From: Polynucleobacter meluiroseus
Lineage (GTDB): Bacteria > Pseudomonadota > Gammaproteobacteria > Burkholderiales > Burkholderiaceae
Assembly: GCA_945867755.1 (NCBI GenBank)
Contig: CAMBJN010000054.1
Location: forward strand, 1 to 8,542
DNA length: 8,542 bases
Reading direction: 5' to 3'
Below, piece after piece: positions 6,810 to 8,542 of the stretch (the stretch's first letter is position 1; each line of letters opens with the position of its first letter). A program made the translations under genes and the position numbers. Below the pieces are notes generated by a model. The model saw only the letters and a list, made by a program, of their open reading frames with translations. It searched no databases and was not told the origin of the DNA.

Positions 6810-6818
6810 TGCTACAAT
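6810..6818 (+). promoter_or_regulatory. Candidate extended -10 promoter for rpsU-yqeY-dnaG
   Basis: TGcTACAAT matches the extended -10 form (TGnTATAAT) with one mismatch. No good -35 is found at 16-18 bases, where the sequence is already the first codons of tsaD; ATGACT (6793-6798) resembles TTGACA, but the 14-base spacing is too short. Extended -10 promoters tolerate a poor -35. A start near 6825 would give a leader of about 50 bases before rpsU. Confidence 0.5.
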
Positions 6819-6836
6819 CTCGTTTTACAGTTTTTT

Positions 6837-6852
6837 CTGACTTTTTTTTCAG
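6837..6852 (+). promoter_or_regulatory. LexA-like CTG-N10-CAG site in the rpsU leader
   Basis: CTG (6837-6839) and CAG (6850-6852) are separated by exactly ten bases (ACTTTTTTTT), matching the minimal SOS-box spacing. The symmetric arm is TCTGA/TCAGA, whereas strong boxes read CTGT-N8-ACAG, so the fourth position of each arm is wrong. It lies roughly 12-28 bases after the predicted transcription start, where a bound repressor could block RNA polymerase. The E. coli rpsU-dnaG-rpoD operon is known to carry a LexA site at its promoter, which is why it is listed. A chance match is quite possible. Confidence 0.3.
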
Positions 6853-6874
6853 ATCCTATTTAGAGAACTACAGC

Positions 6875-7087
6875 ATGACAACAATCCGCTTACGCGAAAA
6901 CGAACCATTTGAAGTAGCACTGCGCCGTTTCAAGCGCACCATCGAGAAGAACGGTCTTTTGACTGAGTTACGCGCTCGTGAGTTCTACGAAAAGCCAACA
7001 GCTGAGCGCAAGCGCTTGAAAGCTGCTGCTGCTAAACGCCATTACAAGCGTATTCGCAGCCAGATGTTGCCTAAGAAAATGTATTAA
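6875..7087 (+). CDS. rpsU: 30S ribosomal protein S21
   Basis: S21 is a small, very basic 30S protein that sits near the anti-Shine-Dalgarno end of 16S rRNA and assists initiation. The 70-residue product MTTIRLRENEPFEVALRRFK... is full length for the family (70-71) and shows the conserved FEVALRRFKRTIEKNGLL (12-29), the REFYEKPTAERKRLKAAAAKRHYKR block and a Lys/Arg-rich C-terminus. The ATG at 6875 fits the family start; the longer in-frame opening back to 6809 adds a hydrophobic, Phe-rich stretch that overlaps the promoter and is not part of S21. The SD is weak (AGAG, 6862-6865). It is the first gene of the macromolecular-synthesis operon, divergent from tsaD and followed by a terminator-like structure before yqeY. 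Confidence 0.97.
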   Translation: MTTIRLRENEPFEVALRRFKRTIEKNGLLTELRAREFYEKPTAERKRLKAAAAKRHYKRIRSQMLPKKMY

Positions 7088-7115
7088 TTTTTTCTCAGGC
7101 TGGATTTCTAGCCTT

Positions 7116-7146
7116 GGGATAAGACAAACCCGCTGACGGTTATCCC
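7116..7146 (+). other. Alternative hairpin competing with the rpsU terminator
   Basis: GGGATAA (7116-7122) pairs perfectly with TTATCCC (7140-7146). Its loop contains the whole 5' arm of the terminator stem (7126-7135), so the two stems interleave. With only one base between the arms at 7146 and 7148, a full pseudoknot looks sterically impossible, so they are more likely alternatives. This stem forms first during transcription and could act as an antiterminator. A smaller stem, AGGCT (7097-7101) with AGCCT (7110-7114), precedes it. Confidence 0.4.
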
Positions 7147-7161
7147 GCAGTGGGTTTTTTT
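7126..7161 (+). terminator. Intrinsic terminator / attenuator between rpsU and yqeY
   Basis: AAACCCGCTG (7126-7135) pairs with CAGTGGGTTT (7148-7157) as a 10-bp stem with one G-U wobble and a 12-base loop; seven Ts follow (7155-7161). This is a convincing rho-independent terminator for the plus strand; read the other way, there is no equivalent T-run. It sits only 5 nt before the yqeY SD, so it probably lets most transcripts end after rpsU and a fraction read into yqeY-dnaG. The E. coli operon also has an internal terminator after rpsU, giving more S21 than primase. Confidence 0.8.
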
Positions 7162-7177
7162 CATTTGAGGAGTAAAG

Positions 7178-7624
7178 ATGAACTTAAAAGACCAAATCAC
7201 AGAAGATATGAAAAATGCCATGCGCGCAAAAGACACTGTTCGCCTGGGAACTATCCGCTTATTGTTGGCTGCCATAAAACAAAAAGAAGTGGATGAACGC
7301 ATTGAATTGGATGATGGCGCAGTGGTTGCCATCATTGAAAAACTGATCAAGCAACGCAAAGATTCTATTTCTCAATTTCAGGCAGCCAAGCGTGATGACT
7401 TGGTAGCAATTGAGAGCGCTGAACTGATTATTTTGCAGGCTTATATGCCAGAGCAAATGTCCGAAGCTGAAGTGGCTGCAATGGTTGCAAAAGCGGTTGC
7501 AGAAGTTGGTGCAACTGGCCCGCAAGACATGGGTAAGGTCATGGGTCTTGTTAAATCACAATTAGCTGGTAAAGCCGACATGGGCGTTGTATCTGCTCAA
7601 GTGAAAGCCGCTTTAACAAAATAA
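7178..7624 (+). CDS. GatB/YqeY domain-containing protein
   Basis: The 148-residue product is a stand-alone YqeY domain, the helical domain also found at the C-terminus of the amidotransferase subunit GatB, where it contacts tRNA. Seen: MNLKDQITEDMKNAMRAKDTVRLGTIRLLLAAIKQKEVD at the start, the charged segment IIEKLIKQRKDSISQF in the middle, EL.IL.AYMPEQMSEAEV, and the typical C-terminal GPQDMGKVMGLVKSQLAGKADMGVVSAQVK. The exact role of free-standing YqeY proteins is not established; a tRNA-related role is inferred from the domain. It has the best SD in the window (GAGGAG, 7167-7172, five bases before ATG). Its place between rpsU and dnaG is common in betaproteobacteria and other groups, though not in E. 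coli. dnaG begins 22 nt after its stop. Confidence 0.93.
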   Translation: MNLKDQITEDMKNAMRAKDTVRLGTIRLLLAAIKQKEVDERIELDDGAVVAIIEKLIKQRKDSISQFQAAKRDDLVAIESAELIILQAYMPEQMSEAEVAAMVAKAVAEVGATGPQDMGKVMGLVKSQLAGKADMGVVSAQVKAALTK

Positions 7625-7646
7625 AGAATTGCCATAGACTACCAAC

Positions 7647-8542
7647 ATGATTCCTCAATCATTCATTGCTGATTTATTGAATCGTATCGATATTGTCGAG
7701 GTTGTTGGACGTCATGTGACATTGAAAAAAGCGGGCGCCAACTTTCAGGGTTTGTGCCCTTTTCATAATGAGAAGTCTCCATCATTCAGCGTTTCACCAA
7801 TCAAGCAGTTTTATCACTGCTTCGGTTGTGGTGCTCATGGCTCTGCCATCAGCTTTCTCATGGAGCATTCAGGTCTAACGTATGTAGATGCCATTGAAGA
7901 ACTGGCAAGATCTGCTGGATTAACCGTGCCACGTGAAGAGCGGAGACCACAAGACCTTGCTAAACAACAACAAGCGGTGGCCCTAAGTGAGGTCATGTCA
8001 CCAGCCGCTGATTGGTACAAGCAACAATTAAAACTCAACACACGAGCTATTGATTACCTAAAAGGTCGTGGCTTGAGTGGAGAAATTGCCAAGCGATTTA
8101 ACTTAGGCTACGCACCAGAATCCTGGCAAGGATTGGAAGCTGTCTTCGGCGCATACTCTCAAGACTCAATCGCTAATGTCTTGGTTGAGGCTGGATTGAT
8201 TATTCAGTCTGAAGCGAAACGCTATGACCGCTTTCGTGATCGAATCATGTTCCCGATTCGCAACCCCAAGGGACAGGTGATTGCTTTTGGTGGCCGAATC
8301 TTAGATGCTGGCGAACCTAAATATTTAAATTCTCCTGAGACACCACTGTTTTCTAAAGGCAATACTTTGTATGGCTTATTTGAAGCACGCCAAGCCATCA
8401 GAGATAAGGGATACGTGATTGTTTGCGAGGGCTATATGGATGTGGTGGCGCTCGCTCAATTGGGCTTTGCCAATGGTGTGGCCACTTTGGGCACAGCATG
8501 CACAGCTAATCACGTCAGAGCTTTGATGCGTCAAACCGATCG
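7647..8542 (+). CDS. dnaG: DNA primase, N-terminal half, cut by window edge
   Basis: DnaG makes the RNA primers for replication and works with the DnaB helicase. The frame is open from ATG 7647 to the last base, giving 298 residues of a protein usually near 600. Seen: the zinc-binding domain with C37-x2-H40 and C58-x2-C61 (CPFHNEKSPSFSVSP...FYHCFGCGAHG), a variable linker (about 95-120), then the catalytic core with YLKGRGLS (137-144), RFRDRIMFPIRNPKGQVIAFGGR (195-217), PKYLNSPETPLFSKG (224-238), LYGL and the first TOPRIM motif VCEGYMDV (259-266), where E261 is the expected metal-binding Glu. The C-terminal helicase-binding domain is outside the window. A stop at 7635-7637 in the same frame excludes a longer start. 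No SD precedes the ATG, which fits low primase synthesis, as is known for E. coli dnaG. rpoD is the expected next gene. Confidence 0.97.
   Translation, partial: MIPQSFIADLLNRIDIVEVVGRHVTLKKAGANFQGLCPFHNEKSPSFSVSPIKQFYHCFGCGAHGSAISFLMEHSGLTYVDAIEELARSAGLTVPREERRPQDLAKQQQAVALSEVMSPAADWYKQQLKLNTRAIDYLKGRGLSGEIAKRFNLGYAPESWQGLEAVFGAYSQDSIANVLVEAGLIIQSEAKRYDRFRDRIMFPIRNPKGQVIAFGGRILDAGEPKYLNSPETPLFSKGNTLYGLFEARQAIRDKGYVIVCEGYMDVVALAQLGFANGVATLGTACTANHVRALMRQTD

Noticed and set aside
6797..6830. CTGTA ... TACAG inverted repeat around the rpsU -10
   Set aside because: Five-base arms with a 24-base spacer; far too wide for a LexA box (CTGT-N8-ACAG) and easily due to chance.
6809..6874. N-terminal extension of rpsU
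   Set aside because: In frame, but it translates the T-rich leader and the predicted promoter; S21 proteins begin at the ATG at 6875.
7116..7157. H-type pseudoknot formed by both rpsU-yqeY stems together
   Set aside because: Only one base joins the second arm of the first stem to the second arm of the terminator stem, too short to span a 7-bp helix; mutually exclusive stems are more likely.
7108..7359. 83-codon minus-strand frame across the rpsU terminator and yqeY
   Set aside because: It reads Met/Phe/Ser-rich sequence antisense to yqeY and runs through the terminator; no SD or homology visible.
1..8542. Mobile elements, CRISPR, toxin-antitoxin or defence genes
   Set aside because: All of the sequence except short spacers is covered by recognisable core genes; no repeats, transposase motifs or att-like duplications were seen.

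Overview
The window looks like chromosomal core sequence from a betaproteobacterium of the Burkholderiaceae, most like Polynucleobacter or a close relative. This rests on gene order (Rieske gene / xseB-ispA-dxs-folE2, then tsaD / rpsU-yqeY-dnaG), on protein sequences that read like Burkholderiales homologues, and on a moderate G+C (mid-forties by eye) that is low for the family. The genus is an inference; no 16S rRNA or other marker is present. I see no insertion sequence, prophage, CRISPR array, tRNA or rRNA, and no gene-free stretch over about 150 bases.

Layout. (1) 1-1627, minus strand: an orphan Rieske non-heme iron oxygenase followed 10 nt downstream by a rhodanese-type sulfurtransferase that runs off the left edge. 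(2) 1628-1780: a divergent control region with a strong inverted repeat and overlapping -10-like hexamers on the two strands. (3) 1781-5715, plus strand: xseB, ispA, dxs and folE2, tightly packed and probably one operon. It covers a DNA-repair nuclease subunit, the first enzyme of the MEP isoprenoid pathway, farnesyl diphosphate synthase, and GTP cyclohydrolase IB for folate. (4) 5721-6794, minus strand: tsaD (tRNA t6A synthesis), convergent with folE2 with only 5 nt between the stop codons. (5) 6875 to the right edge, plus strand: the macromolecular-synthesis operon rpsU-yqeY-dnaG (rpoD would be expected next), divergent from tsaD as in E. coli. dnaG is cut off by the window edge.

How the genes work together: Dxs makes DXP, the entry metabolite of the MEP pathway, and IspA condenses the resulting IPP/DMAPP to FPP for quinones, undecaprenyl phosphate and, where present, hopanoids. 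rpsU, dnaG and normally rpoD tie translation, replication priming and transcription together. This is mostly ordinary housekeeping DNA, and I do not see a new multi-gene system. The points worth a second look are regulatory: the dyad between the Rieske gene and xseB, a 13-codon mini-ORF bridging ispA and an SD-less dxs, interleaved hairpins ending in an intrinsic terminator between rpsU and yqeY, and a LexA-like CTG-N10-CAG in the rpsU leader. The substrate of the Rieske oxygenase is unknown.
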